Counted from the stretch's first letter, positions 9,223 to 18,862 are shown. The stretch: 64,000 nucleotides of DNA from Pantoea rodasii (GCF_002095465.1 NZ_MLFP01000003.1:62001-126000); one strand, 5' to 3'. A program made the numbers and translations. The notes: generated by a model not told the origin, from the letters alone.

Positions 9223-10371
9223 GTGAATCGTACCTTACCTGCAATGGGCATGTTTGCCTTACTGGTTTTTATTATCGCACTGAATTTACGGCCTATCATG
9301 GCGGCAATGGGGCCGCTGTTTCCCCTGTTACAACGTGAGGCTCAGCTCAGTGCGACGCAACTCAGCCTACTCACCAGTTTACCCGTCATTATGATGGGCC
9401 TGGCGGCACTGGCGGGGCCGTGGTTATTGCGCTTTATTGGCGAAGTGCGGGGCATTGCCGCCGGGTTGATTCTGCTGGCTTTGGCTTGTCTGGCGCGCGG
9501 TGTGGATCCCTCCGCTACGGTGTTGATTGCCAGTGCGCTGGTGGCGGGTATAGGTATCGGTGTGATTCAGGCGCTGATGCCTGCGCTGATTAAACGGCAT
9601 TTTGCGGCGCAGGCGGGCACCCTGATGGCGCTGTTTACCACCGGGATTATGGCGGGTGCGGCGATCGCGGCCGCGACAGCCGCACCGCTGGCCGATGCAC
9701 AAGGATTGGGCATGACGCTGGCCATTCCGGTGGTGCCGGCGATTATCGCGGTGCTGCTGTGGCTGATAACCTTGCGCCGAACCGTGCCAGCCATCTCTAC
9801 GCATCGCCCCAAAGCCACGCGCTCTGTCCGAGCCTGGCTGCTGATGGTGTTCTTCGGGATCGGCACGGGCGCTTACACCCTGGTGCTGGCCTGGCTGCCG
9901 CCGTATTACATGCAGCATGGCTGGTTGCCGCAGCAAAGCGGTTATGCGCTGGGTGCGTTGACGTTAACCGAGGTGGTGGCCGGGTTTATCGTGTCTGGTC
10001 TGATTCATCGCTTCCGCGATCGCCGACTTCCGTTACTGCTGGTGCTGGCCTCCATCTTGCTGGGATTACTCAGTTTGATGTGGCTTGGCGGTGCGCAGGC
10101 ATGGCTGCCGACCCTGCTACTGGGATTAGGGATTGGCGCGCTGTTCCCGCTCTCGTTGATCGTGACACTTGATCATGCAGAGTCGCCGGAGCAGGCGGGC
10201 GCGTTACTGTCCTTTGTGCAAGGCGGCGGCTATTTGCTGGCGGCGCTGATGCCATTGGTAGCCGGAATGGTTCGCGATCGCGCAGATTCTCTGCAGAGTG
10301 CGTGGGCGATTATGAGCGTTGGGATCGTGATTTTGATGGTAATGGCATTTCGGTTTAAGCCTCAGCAATGA
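9223..10371 (+). CDS. MFS transporter, CynX/NimT-like (cyanate permease family)
   Basis: 382-residue inner-membrane transporter with about 12 hydrophobic helices. The start resembles CynX/NimT/YycB proteins (LNLRPIMAAMGPLFPLL in TM1). The GTG at 9223 is chosen: AGGAG at 9211 has ideal spacing, and the ATG at 9221 is out of frame and stops at once. Family members export or import small anions or drugs such as 2-nitroimidazole. Control by the adjacent MarR repressor through the palindrome is inferred. Confidence 0.82.
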   Translation: MNRTLPAMGMFALLVFIIALNLRPIMAAMGPLFPLLQREAQLSATQLSLLTSLPVIMMGLAALAGPWLLRFIGEVRGIAAGLILLALACLARGVDPSATVLIASALVAGIGIGVIQALMPALIKRHFAAQAGTLMALFTTGIMAGAAIAAATAAPLADAQGLGMTLAIPVVPAIIAVLLWLITLRRTVPAISTHRPKATRSVRAWLLMVFFGIGTGAYTLVLAWLPPYYMQHGWLPQQSGYALGALTLTEVVAGFIVSGLIHRFRDRRLPLLLVLASILLGLLSLMWLGGAQAWLPTLLLGLGIGALFPLSLIVTLDHAESPEQAGALLSFVQGGGYLLAALMPLVAGMVRDRADSLQSAWAIMSVGIVILMVMAFRFKPQQ

Positions 10372-10467
10372 CTGGACTGATTGCGAGATGAAACGGTTGT
10401 AACGCTATGTATCTTGTTTTATAACGCCTGCCTGACTCTCCTATGTCTATCAAAAGGAAATGACCAC

Positions 10468-10974
10468 GTGAACCTGTTTATCTTTTACGTAGGCGGCAAT
10501 GCCGGAAAATCTAACATTGAAGTACATGACATTCAGTTTGTTGCGGCTGAGAAACCAGAGGATGCCTGGCCCGCGCTGCGTGAAGCCTGGTTTGGTGATG
10601 CCGATAAAATCCATGTTGATGGCTATGCGCGCGTGACCTGGGCTGATGGCTATCGCGTGTCTCTGTCTGATAAGCCCACAACCGGCAGTGAAAAGCTGTT
10701 TTTTGTGAATGCCGGTGCGTACCATCCTTCTACGCTGGCAGAGCTGCATGCTTTCGATCTGTTTGTCGCAAATGACGTCAAAGCGGCGAAAGCTAAAGGA
10801 CTCGCCAACCTGTTGCCGGGAGCCGACCACCAGCATAAAGATAACCTGAAGGATGTGGATGATTGTCTGCTGCTGGAGCAGGTCGGTGGTTTGTATATTC
10901 ATTTGACGCCAGATGCCAGCGGCGAACCTTTCCGTCCTGAGTGGCAGGGTTATCAGCCGATTGGGATTGAGTGA
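10468..10974 (+). CDS. DUF1543 domain protein
   Basis: 168 residues, soluble. Starts MNLFIFYVGGNAGKSNIEVHD, the characteristic DUF1543 opening, with a second repeat-like half containing YARVTWADGY and DHQHKDNLKDVDDCL. No function is known for the family. The GTG at 10468 is supported by AAGGAA upstream; the longer frame from 10381 encodes a hydrophobic run not found in the family. The Nudix gene follows after 49 bases on the same strand. Confidence 0.75.
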   Translation: MNLFIFYVGGNAGKSNIEVHDIQFVAAEKPEDAWPALREAWFGDADKIHVDGYARVTWADGYRVSLSDKPTTGSEKLFFVNAGAYHPSTLAELHAFDLFVANDVKAAKAKGLANLLPGADHQHKDNLKDVDDCLLLEQVGGLYIHLTPDASGEPFRPEWQGYQPIGIE

Positions 10975-11023
10975 TAATGGCTGGGTCGTCAGTGACGACG
11001 GCCCCTTAATCGTAGGAGCTTTT

Positions 11024-11452
11024 ATGTCACCGCAAGTTGGAGTGGGCGTGCTTATTTTCCGCGACGGAAAATTATTGCTGGGCCGCCGTAAAGGCAGCCA
11101 CGGATCGGGGGACTGGTCCGCTGCCGGCGGACACCTGGAGTTTGGTGAATCTCCGGAAGATTGCGCACGGCGCGAAGTCCTGGAAGAAACGGGATTCGTG
11201 TTGGGGGAATTGAGCCATGGCGCTTTTGTCAGCGATATGTTCCCTGAGGTTAACAAACACTACATTACCTTGCTGCTGGTGGCGCATCATCCACAGGGTG
11301 AACCGCAGTTGCTGGAGCCGGATAAATGCGAAGGCTGGCAGTGGTTTGCGCCAGAAGCGTTGCCGGAGCCACTGTTTGCGCCACTGCGCACATGGATTGC
11401 ACGTGACGGCATCGTGGCGCTGCAGCAGCTGGCGCAAATCACAGCGCAATAA
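11024..11452 (+). CDS. Nudix hydrolase
   Basis: 142-residue pyrophosphohydrolase. The complete Nudix box lies at residues 36-58 (GHLEFG-E-x7-REVLEETGF), so the metal-binding catalytic helix is intact. It most resembles small MutT-type enzymes that hydrolyse nucleotide derivatives; the substrate is not predictable. The ATG at 11024 follows TAGGAG. Its end overlaps the convergent RidA gene by 14 bases. Confidence 0.85.
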   Translation: MSPQVGVGVLIFRDGKLLLGRRKGSHGSGDWSAAGGHLEFGESPEDCARREVLEETGFVLGELSHGAFVSDMFPEVNKHYITLLLVAHHPQGEPQLLEPDKCEGWQWFAPEALPEPLFAPLRTWIARDGIVALQQLAQITAQ

Positions 11453-11810
11453 TGGCTTCGATCTCAATGCTTAAATCAGGCGAGAATAGCTGGCTAATTT
11501 GCACCAGTGAACTGGCCGGTAAGTGATCGCCGTAATGTTTAAATAGCACAGCTCGCAAATCGTTGATCTCGACAAATGAGGTGATGAAGATCGTCACCTT
11601 AATCAGATTGTTAAGCGAGGTATTTTCTGCCGCAGCAATCAGGTGCAGTTGCTGGAAAATGGCTTCAGCTTGTGTGGCCATGTCGCCTTGCTGTGCAGGT
11701 GTGGCGAATGCCGTTAAGCCAGAGACGTACAGGGTTTCGCCGTGCTTGACTGCGTGCACGTAGGGCGCTTTGACTTCACCCAGTTCCGGGTAGTTTTTGC
11801 GTATCAACAT
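11439..11810 (-). CDS. RidA/YjgF/UK114-family protein lacking the catalytic arginine
   Basis: 123-residue small trimeric-fold protein (VSGLTAFATP; VTIFITSF; IEIEAIIAL at the end). Classical RidA hydrolyses reactive 2-aminoacrylate-type enamines/imines using an arginine in a PARS motif. Here the motif reads PASS (residues 98-101), with serine at the arginine position, so deaminase activity is doubtful and a divergent Rid subgroup is likely. The GNAT gene lies 10 bases upstream on the same strand, probably co-transcribed. Confidence 0.82.
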   Translation of the reverse strand: MLIRKNYPELGEVKAPYVHAVKHGETLYVSGLTAFATPAQQGDMATQAEAIFQQLHLIAAAENTSLNNLIKVTIFITSFVEINDLRAVLFKHYGDHLPASSLVQISQLFSPDLSIEIEAIIAL

Positions 11811-11820
11811 CGATTGCTCC

Positions 11821-12324
11821 TTATTCCAGTTTCAATACCATCACCGTGACGTCCTCATCGGCGATGTTTCGCTGTTCCACGTCCTGCCAGCCGAAGCGGC
11901 GATAAATGGCCTGTTGGTCTGGTGTATACAGCCAAAGTGCAAGGATCGATTTTGCTCGCGCTTCGTCAATCAGGCGGGTTACCAGCGCACTGGCTAAGCC
12001 TTTACCGCGATGCTCGCGAGCGGTGATCACTTCACCCAGCCAAAATTCACGCTCGGGGATATCACTCAATTCGTAAGGGATGATGCTGGCGGTCGCCATC
12101 AACTCGCCTTCGCGTGTGGTGGCAAACAGCGTCATCGTTTGGGCATCAGCGGCATTACGTGATTGCAGCCGCTGGCGGATCACATCGCGGTTGTGCCAAT
12201 TAGGCAGCTCGGACCATTCGCGATGCAGCATGTCAGTAACTTCATCATAGAAATGTGGCATCTGAGCCAGACAGTGAATCTGCATCCATCGTTCTTCAAG
12301 GCTAACAGGGGAGTCAAACAACAT
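11821..12324 (-). CDS. GNAT-family N-acetyltransferase
   Basis: 167 residues with the acetyl-CoA binding motif A (ITAREHRGKGLASALVTRLI) and a C-terminal WLYTPDQQAIYRRFGW strand-helix typical of GNAT enzymes. The acceptor is unknown. It is placed just upstream of the RidA-like gene on the same strand; the SDR gene precedes both with a 47-base gap. Confidence 0.83.
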   Translation of the reverse strand: MLFDSPVSLEERWMQIHCLAQMPHFYDEVTDMLHREWSELPNWHNRDVIRQRLQSRNAADAQTMTLFATTREGELMATASIIPYELSDIPEREFWLGEVITAREHRGKGLASALVTRLIDEARAKSILALWLYTPDQQAIYRRFGWQDVEQRNIADEDVTVMVLKLE

Positions 12325-12371
12325 AACCGTTAACCTCGAAGGGAACCAGGCTATTTACCTGGTTCTTATGC

Positions 12372-13118
12372 TTAAGCTGTCTGATTGGCCAAAGCCACCG
12401 CATCTTCCCCGGCGGGAATGCGCATCGGGGCATTCGGATCTGTCGCCGCACGCCACACTGCTGCGGCAACGTCTTCAGCTTGAGTGGTGGGCTGCGGCTG
12501 GTGCATCCCCGCCATAATGCCATCCAGCATCGGTTGATAGGCGTCGAGGAAAGTCTCCTCCATGCGCGGCATGGCGTTCTTGCCGAAGTCGGTGGTGGGC
12601 GCCAGGCCCGGCAACACCAGTCGCACGTTGATGTTGAATGGCTGCAACTCCAGCGCCAGTGATTCAGTGAACGCATTCACTGCGGCTTTGCTGCCGGTAT
12701 ACACCGCCAGCAGCGGCAATGATTTCAGCGTGACGGTTGAGGTCACGTTGATCACCGTACCGCCGCGTTTAGCGCGGAACTGAGGCAGCACAGCCTGCGT
12801 CATGGCGATGGTGCCGATCGTGTTAGTTTCAAACACATCACGTACCGTTGACATAGGGATGCCTTCCACTGAAGTCAGCACACCGATGCCGGCGTTATTG
12901 ACCAACACATCGATTTCACCCGCATCAGCAATGGCCTGTTTAATGCTCTCTGCATTACAGACGTCTAACGGCAACAGGCGCAGATGTTCTGAGGCTGGGA
13001 ACAGCTCAGGACGCGGATTGCGCATGGTGGCAATCACCTTCCAGCCGCGCTCAAGAAAATAGATCGCGGTTGCGTGGCCGAAGCCGGAAGAACAGCCGGT
13101 GATAAGGATCGTTTTCAT
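12372..13118 (-). CDS. Short-chain dehydrogenase/reductase
   Basis: 248-residue NAD(P)-dependent oxidoreductase. Classical SDR motifs are present: TGCSSGFG (residues 8-15) for cofactor binding, NNAG, the catalytic Ser region NVTSTVT, and YTGSK (Tyr/Lys pair). AGGAG precedes the start. Divergent from an AraC gene over 99 bases with a small inverted repeat, suggesting control by that regulator, a common arrangement for this SDR group. Substrate unknown. Confidence 0.87.
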   Translation of the reverse strand: MKTILITGCSSGFGHATAIYFLERGWKVIATMRNPRPELFPASEHLRLLPLDVCNAESIKQAIADAGEIDVLVNNAGIGVLTSVEGIPMSTVRDVFETNTIGTIAMTQAVLPQFRAKRGGTVINVTSTVTLKSLPLLAVYTGSKAAVNAFTESLALELQPFNINVRLVLPGLAPTTDFGKNAMPRMEETFLDAYQPMLDGIMAGMHQPQPTTQAEDVAAAVWRAATDPNAPMRIPAGEDAVALANQTA

Positions 13119-13162
13119 CTTTCACTCCTGCATTGCATTGGGTAGATGCTCACTATAGAGTC

Positions 13163-13179
13163 AGTGAGCTGGACTCACT
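13163..13179. promoter_or_regulatory. Inverted repeat in the SDR/AraC divergent promoter
   Basis: AGTGAG-CTGGA-CTCACT lies roughly midway between the two starts. It is the only clear dyad in this space and is a candidate operator for the AraC protein, though AraC proteins often use direct repeats. Confidence 0.35.
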
Positions 13180-13217
13180 ACAACGCTAAGTCCATATATC
13201 ATTCGCAGGAGTCCATG

Positions 13218-14119
13218 ATGATCGATCCCCTGGCCGAGATGGTGTCGCTGCTGCAACCGCAGGCGGCCTACTCCAAACGCGCACGCGCCAATGGCCGCTG
13301 GCGTGTAAATCGCAGTGAAACCGGACAGCCGTTTTACTGTTTGGTACTGGCTGGGCGCAGTCAATTGAAGATGAAAGGGCATGAACCCATCACGCTTGAG
13401 CAGGGCGATTTTGTCCTGATTCCGGCAGCGTGGGAGTTTTGCATGAGCAGTGCCGAGCCACCAGAAGACGATGCCCCTGAAACACTGCCCGAAATGCTCA
13501 GCCCCGGTGAATTCTGGATCGGCGATCAACAACAGCCTGCAGACGTCCAGACGCTGATTGGTTATTGTCAGTTCGCTGCGCCCGACGCAGGATTGATCGT
13601 CTCGCTGTTACCCCAGTTTATTCATATTCGCGGTGAGTCGCGGCTGACCACGCTGGTACAACTGGTGATGGATGAGTGCCGTGCGCAGCGTCCCGCGCGA
13701 CATGTGGTATTAGAACGTTTGCTGGAACTGCTGCTGATTGAAGCATTGCGATCGATGCCCATTCGCAATGCCTGTCCTGGCGTGATGCGCGGTTTGGCGG
13801 ATGAACGTCTGGCAGTGGCGATCCGTGACATTCACGCCAATCCTGCCCATTCCTGGACCGTCGCACAGTTAGCCAAAGTGTCCGCGCTATCACGCTCGGC
13901 CTTCTTTGTCCGTTTTCGTGAAGCCGTGGGCGTTGCGCCGATGGTCTATTTGCTTACCTGGCGTATGGCATTGGCAAAAATATGCTGCGCGGCAAAAATA
14001 TGGCGGTGGCGGATGTCGCCGAACGTGTCGGTTATCGTTCCGCCAGTGCATTTAGCGTGGCCTTTACCCGTTATGTGGGGCAACCACCCACGTGGTTTGC
14101 CGCTGGGCAGGAGGGTTAG
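13218..14119 (+). pseudogene. AraC-family regulator with cupin N-terminus, one frameshift
   Basis: Corrected length 300 residues. The N-terminal cupin_6-type domain has QPFYCLVLAGRSQLKM, and the first HTH helix is WTVAQLAKVSALSRSAFFVRF. After WRMALAK the frame is lost at an A5 run (13976-13980); adding one A restores NMLRGKNMAVADVAERVGYR and then FSVAFTRYVGQPPTWF, the expected second HTH, to a stop at 14117-14119. AGGAG precedes the paired ATGs at 13215/13218. Either a sequencing error or a recent inactivation. The likely target is the divergent SDR gene. Confidence 0.8.
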
Positions 14120-14729
14120 CGGAAAAGTTTAAGATTGCCCGTCAGACGAGTGATTTTCTTTTTCGGCCCAATCAAGCCGATGGCGACCAGTTCAATATGA
14201 TTACTGGCGATTCGCTCGCCGTATTCTTCATAGGTTTTGCAGGATTGCGCCAATGCGCTAAACGGCATGGCAACGATTTCGTCCTACGCGCGGCTCTTTA
14301 TCCTGATAATCAGGAAGGACAGGTCGTTTGTTGAACGGTGCTGTATTAAAGTAAGGTCGTCTTAGGGGGCTGATACCGCTTTCATGGTAGAACCACTGTC
14401 CTGCGTTTCCACAGGCATGAGACATGACGGGCATGTTCGGTCTAAAAATTCAAATCCCCAGCCGCTTTAGGGTACTGATTAAAAACGCCGTTTAACCCGT
14501 AATGTACATTACCCATCCCATGATGCTTAAAGCAGATGTAAGGATATATCCCACACCTTCACCTGTCATATAGCGGCGCATGGTCATATCAAATTGACCT
14601 ACTTTGATTTTTTTCGCGTTGTTCGTCATCAGTGGAGTTAAGGATGGTGCGAAAAGCCGCAATGCCATTGGTCAGAAAAAGTGCGCAGACCGAGGCGATA
14701 GTGAGGGTAAGAACATCATGAATTTGCAT
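14116..14729 (-). pseudogene. Unrecognised two-TM membrane protein gene with five frameshifts
   Basis: Not recognised as a family. Reading from ATG 14729: MQIHDVLTLTIASVCALFLT is TM1, and GEGVGYILTSALSIMGWVMY is TM2. A CPSC motif follows (FLDRTCPSCLMPVETQDSGS), then a soluble tail ending LIGPKKKITRLTGNLKLFR. Continuity needs single-base changes at T7 14608-14614 (one extra), C3 14496-14498 (one missing), A5 14444-14448 (missing), G5 14365-14369 (missing) and C2 14283-14284 (extra), giving 204 residues. All junctions lie at short base runs, but stitching five frames is partly conjecture. The stop overlaps that of the AraC gene. Confidence 0.4.
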
Positions 14730-15204
14730 CGGGAAAGTTTCTACTCGTCAAATAATTGAGAGTTGATATTAATGTATTAGATTAATCGATTCAGTTCACA
14801 TTTATCTATTATTGCTATCGCCGAAAGGTCCCTAACAGCGGCCTCAACCAGGTCGCTGTTAACAACATGGGTGTAATCCGCTGCACCTTTAACTCGCCCC
14901 CTTTTAAAACATCTCGCTCATTTATTATCAGAAACTGACTTGGTAAAGGGTACTTCAATCTTTTATGGCAGGCATCCCCACCTATTACCCGCAGCCCGCA
15001 TTGTCTGTTTTATACGCCAGTCCTGCGAAGCCAGAGAGTTAGTGGAGTTTTTATACTTGACGCCATCACGCGCGTCATTATGTCGCACCGAGAAAGCACC
15101 GTTGCGACTGCAGACAGGATCATCGTTTTAAATGATAGCAATGTGCTGGCTGGGATTGATTCATTCAAACAGGCGGCGCAGAGGTCGCCTGTATAATTGA
15201 TGTA
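14730..15204. other. Gene-free intergenic stretch
   Basis: No supported gene. An open frame at 14940-15131 starts with TTG, lacks a ribosome site and has no protein-like features. An 8-bp inverted repeat (TAACAGCG/CGCTGTTA, 14833-14861) and the FAD-gene terminator at its right end are the only structures seen. Confidence 0.5.
15169..15192 (-). terminator. Stem-loop downstream of the FAD oxidoreductase gene
   Basis: Arms ACAGGCG and CGCCTGT with a 10-base loop; read on the minus strand it is followed by TTGAATGAAT. It lies 13 bases past the stop at 15205. Confidence 0.5.
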
Positions 15205-16641
15205 TTACGCCTCTAACCCCGCATTATGCATGCCACGGCGCAGCGTGAAGTTTACGCCCATGGTCAGGAACGGATCTGGCGGATTCCACTCTGGCTTCGG
15301 CAGTGACAGCAGATAATCAATGGTATCGTTGCTTTTACCTGCCAGCCAGTCGGCCAGCATAGTGCCCATGGCGGTACAACGTACGGTGCCGAGACCATTA
15401 CAGCCCAGTGCGCCATACACATTCTTGCGCAGTTCGCCGAACAGGCTGGAACCGTTGCGCGTCATGCCTAAACCACCGCCCCAGGTATGTTCGAAAGGCA
15501 CATCCTTCAGGGTTGGATAACGACGCTCAAAGGATTGGCGATGGGTTAGGCGATACTTCTCGGTGTATCCCGGCTTGTGGCGTCCATCTTCGTTGAAGCT
15601 GAAGCTGTTACGGATCAGGATGCGGTTGTCGTGCGTACGACGCGAAGTGGTGCCAAACGGATCTGCTGGAATGATGCCCCAGAAATCTTCGCCACCGATG
15701 CTGGCCTGCTCGGATTGGGTCAGCGGACGGGTCAGGCTGCCGTAAGTGAAGATTGGGAAAATGGTGCGTGGGCCAAAGCCAAAATGCGTACCAAAGGCGT
15801 TGTTACCCAGAATCAGCTTTTCGGCAGTAATACGGCCGGTGGCATGGTGCAACACAATCTGCGGTTCATACTCAATCGCGGTGATGGCGGTATCTTCATA
15901 CAACGTAACGTTTTCCGGCAGCGTATCGGCCAGACCTTTCACTAAGCCAGAAGGCTGAACCAAAATCGTACCTGGCGTATACAGCGCTTTGCGATAGAAG
16001 CTGGTGCCGAAAATATCTTCCAGCGCGCTGCCTTCAATGATTTTGCACTTCTCGCCAAGGGCTTCAAGACCGCCGCGATAGGCATCCAGCACCGCCATGC
16101 CGCTGTCTTCAACCGCTGCCTGATATTTTCCGGAGTGGCGCATATGCGCGTCGGTAATATTGTGCTCTTCGACCAAATCTTTGAGGATGCGCTGGCCGGT
16201 CTGGTTGAGATTGAGGATATTGCGGGCAACGGTTTTATCGCCGATATAATCCGGTGCGCTGATGTCGTGTGGCACGTCGATCAGGAAGCCCGCATTGCGT
16301 CCAGACGTACCAAATCCAACCTGCTGAGCTTCAACCAAAATCACCTGATCGTTAGGGAAGTTCAGCGCCAGACGACGCGCGGCTGCCAGGCCAGCAAAAC
16401 CGCCGCCGATCACCACCCATGGCGCTTTGGCATCACCGACCAGCGCAGGTTTAGGAATACGCTTCTGGCTGGTGTGGAACCAGCCGGGAGTCGGATCATC
16501 TGAAGGCAGCGCATCAATACGCAGTAACGATTCAGGATCGTTCGGCAGATTGTCTGTTAACAGCGTTGCGCCACCGCCCGCGGCAATGACTCCGGCACCG
16601 ATTCCTGTGCCCACCAACAATTTCCTTCTGGAAATACCCAT
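15205..16641 (-). CDS. FAD-dependent amine/amino-acid oxidoreductase with Tat-like signal
   Basis: 478 residues of the DadA/OrdL (DAO) family. The N-terminus MGISRRKLLVGTGIGAGVIAA has a twin-arginine pair followed by a hydrophobic stretch, suggesting folded export by Tat. The FAD-binding site is WVVIGGGFAGLAAARRLALN (about 75-94), then EAQQVGFGTSGRNAGF, typical of OrdL/PuuB-type oxidases; the C-terminal GALGCNGLGTVRCTAMG contacts FAD. It likely oxidises an amine or amino acid. Divergent from a LysR gene across an intergenic region containing palindromes. Most family members are cytoplasmic, so export is unusual. Confidence 0.8.
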   Translation of the reverse strand: MGISRRKLLVGTGIGAGVIAAGGGATLLTDNLPNDPESLLRIDALPSDDPTPGWFHTSQKRIPKPALVGDAKAPWVVIGGGFAGLAAARRLALNFPNDQVILVEAQQVGFGTSGRNAGFLIDVPHDISAPDYIGDKTVARNILNLNQTGQRILKDLVEEHNITDAHMRHSGKYQAAVEDSGMAVLDAYRGGLEALGEKCKIIEGSALEDIFGTSFYRKALYTPGTILVQPSGLVKGLADTLPENVTLYEDTAITAIEYEPQIVLHHATGRITAEKLILGNNAFGTHFGFGPRTIFPIFTYGSLTRPLTQSEQASIGGEDFWGIIPADPFGTTSRRTHDNRILIRNSFSFNEDGRHKPGYTEKYRLTHRQSFERRYPTLKDVPFEHTWGGGLGMTRNGSSLFGELRKNVYGALGCNGLGTVRCTAMGTMLADWLAGKSNDTIDYLLSLPKPEWNPPDPFLTMGVNFTLRRGMHNAGLEA

Positions 16642-16764
16642 GTAAAAAAGACTCCTTGATACAGATAAGATGTTCTAAAAATTGCCCGTGATGCCTGAAA
16701 AACGGTTCAGGTAACGACCTAAAGCATTGCTTAAAAATGTACCCTTTATGTTTCTATGTATATT

Positions 16765-16778
16765 TCATGTATACATGA
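16765..16778. promoter_or_regulatory. Palindromic operator candidate between FAD oxidase and LysR genes
   Basis: TCATGTA-TACATGA is a perfect 14-bp palindrome inside a run of overlapping TGTATA-like units. A second dyad, CCTGAA-AAACGG-TTCAGG, lies at 16694-16711. Both are in the divergent promoter; which protein binds is unknown. Confidence 0.4.
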
Positions 16779-16923
16779 TGTATTCAGATTATTTCGATTT
16801 GTAAATTCCATGTCAACCTTGTTTTGTGTTTGCCGCGTCCGAGTTGCTCGGTCACACTGGCGCGAATGGAATAACTCTTGCATCCCAACCAGCGATCAAC
16901 GCCGCGATTTGCTGGAGATGCCT

Positions 16924-17810
16924 GTGAACCTCAACACCTATAAATATTTCAATGAAGTCGCTGCGACGGGATCGATACGCCGCGCCGCGGACCGCTTGCA
17001 TGTGGCGCCATCCGCTATCAGTCGGCAGATTGCATTGCTGGAGCACACGCTCGGTGTGATGTTGCTGGAACGCACCAATACAGGGATTCGGTTAACCCTG
17101 CGGGGACATTGCTAGAAGGTTTCACGCGTAAGATGTGTCGCGATCTCGACCGTATTCATGAGTCGATAAAGAATTTAAAAGGCTTGCGTGAAGGGGAAGT
17201 CAAAATATGGGTGATTGAAGCGGTGGTGCAGGCGATTTTGCCGCGCATCATGACGGACTTTAATGAAAATTACCCGGCGATACAGTTTTCGATTAACAGT
17301 GAATCATCCGATCGCACTATTGAAGCGATAATTCGGGATGAAATCGACATTGGCATTGTGTTTAACATGGGGGACCGCCCTGGAATAGAAGTGATTAAAC
17401 GCTGCGCTGCACCAATTCAGTGCCTGGTTTCACCGAATCATCCGCTGGCACAACATCAATCTTTAAGTCTGGAAGATATTTGTTTCTATCCGATTGCGCT
17501 GCCGGTCTCCAGTTTTGGCATGCGACAAACCTTCGATAAAGTCACGCGCAGCCTGCATCTTCATCCGCAATCGATCGTTAACACCAACAACCTGGAACTC
17601 ACCAAAGCCATGGCGATTGCCGGGCGAACGCTAACCATCGGACCGAAGCAAATCGCTGCCCGCGAAATCGAACAGAATATGCTGCGTGCGATTCCGATTG
17701 ATAATGAAGCGATGGAATCCGCCAACATTGAAATATGTGTCCATCGCGACCGCACACTCTCTTTTGCGGCTCATCAATTCCTCAAACATGTGTGCCGGGA
17801 ATTCAATTAA
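16924..17810 (+). pseudogene. LysR-family regulator, one frameshift
   Basis: Corrected length 295 residues. N-terminal HTH is FNEVAATGSIRRAADRLHVA then PSAISRQIALLEHTLGVMLL; the effector domain starts near VKIWVIEAVVQAILPRIMTD. The frame breaks at a C3 run (17096-17098): one more C gives LTPAGTLLEGF, the normal end of the LysR HTH linker. The GTG at 16924 is the likely start, with TGGAG 6 bases upstream. It may regulate the divergent FAD oxidase or the Rut-like cluster that follows on the same strand. Confidence 0.78.
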
Positions 17811-18040
17811 TCATGAATTCACGCATTACTCTCGTCGTTTTCGTCATAATCTTCCCTTATCCATAAATTAAAAAACGAGGGAATTGACCGGGTTAATGCG
17901 TTGGTTTTGGGTGTTCTAAAAACGGCAACACGGCGTGCTGCATTCGATATTACTGATAGTCCGAAATTGCGTGGTATTTATTTCCCATCGCAGAGTTTAC
18001 ACACCAGAAGTGAATGCTTGACGCCAACCAGGGGAAAACC

Positions 18041-18844
18041 ATGCCGGACATTATGACTAACGGAATTCGAACGCATTATGAAATCGAGGGAACAGGTCCG
18101 GCGCTTATTTTTGTGTCAGGACTTGGCGGCACCGCCGCGTACTGGCAGCCGCAGCTCAAAGCCTTTGCACAGCACTATACCGTGGTGACTTACGATCAAC
18201 GCGGTGCAGGCAGCTCGGACCATCCAGCAGGGCCTTATAGCATCGATACGCTGGTCGAAGATTTACTGGCGCTGATTGCTGCGCTGAAGCTGGATCGACC
18301 GGCATTGATTGGTCATTCAACCGGGGGCGCGATTGGCCAACTGCTGGCCGCGCGTCAGCCTGGCTTGCTCTCCGGCATGGTGCAATATGCCAGCTGGGCA
18401 AAATCGGATAGCCATTTTAACTGGTGCTTCCGCATGCGCCGTGCGCTGCTGCTCGGCAGCACCATGGAAGAGTATGTGCACGGTAGCGCGCTGTTCCTCT
18501 ATCCACCTGAGCATATCCAGAACCATGCGGAAACCCTGTCGCCAGGATTGCTGGCCTCTGCAACCCGTTTTCCCGCACGCGATGTGGTGCTCAGCCGTAT
18601 CGACGCGATCATGGCGCATGACGCCACCGCGCAACTGGCCGCCATTCAAACACCAACGTTAGTGCTGTGTGCGCAGGATGACATTCTCACGCCGCCCTAT
18701 CAGTCGCGCTTTCTGGCGCAACACATCCCAGGCGCGGAACTGAAAATTGTGCCGCAGGGTGGCCACAGTTTCTCCGAAAGCGAAACATCATTATTCAACC
18801 AAATTACGCTCGAGTTTATCGCGGGCATTCACGCGTCAGCGTAA
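18041..18844 (+). CDS. RutD-like alpha/beta hydrolase
   Basis: 267 residues, the size of RutD (aminoacrylate hydrolase of uracil breakdown). Nucleophile elbow GHSTGG (Ser93), oxyanion strand VSGLGGTAAYW, TYDQRGAGSSD, and a C-terminal VPQGGHSFSESE supplying the histidine. It is the first gene of a co-directional run ending at 26536, next to a RutA-like gene (18-base gap), which supports a role in releasing amine or acid from a ring-opened product. AGGGGAAA precedes the ATG at 18041. Rut pathway membership is by similarity only. Confidence 0.75.
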   Translation: MPDIMTNGIRTHYEIEGTGPALIFVSGLGGTAAYWQPQLKAFAQHYTVVTYDQRGAGSSDHPAGPYSIDTLVEDLLALIAALKLDRPALIGHSTGGAIGQLLAARQPGLLSGMVQYASWAKSDSHFNWCFRMRRALLLGSTMEEYVHGSALFLYPPEHIQNHAETLSPGLLASATRFPARDVVLSRIDAIMAHDATAQLAAIQTPTLVLCAQDDILTPPYQSRFLAQHIPGAELKIVPQGGHSFSESETSLFNQITLEFIAGIHASA

Positions 18845-18862
18845 TGAATGAAGGAGTGTCAC

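Noticed and set aside
13976..13980. Programmed frameshifting in the AraC gene
   Set aside because: A plain A5 run with no slippery heptamer, downstream stem or internal Shine-Dalgarno logic; similar breaks elsewhere suggest sequence error.
14940..15131. 63-residue frame starting with TTG
   Set aside because: No ribosome site, low-complexity arginine/leucine content and no family features.
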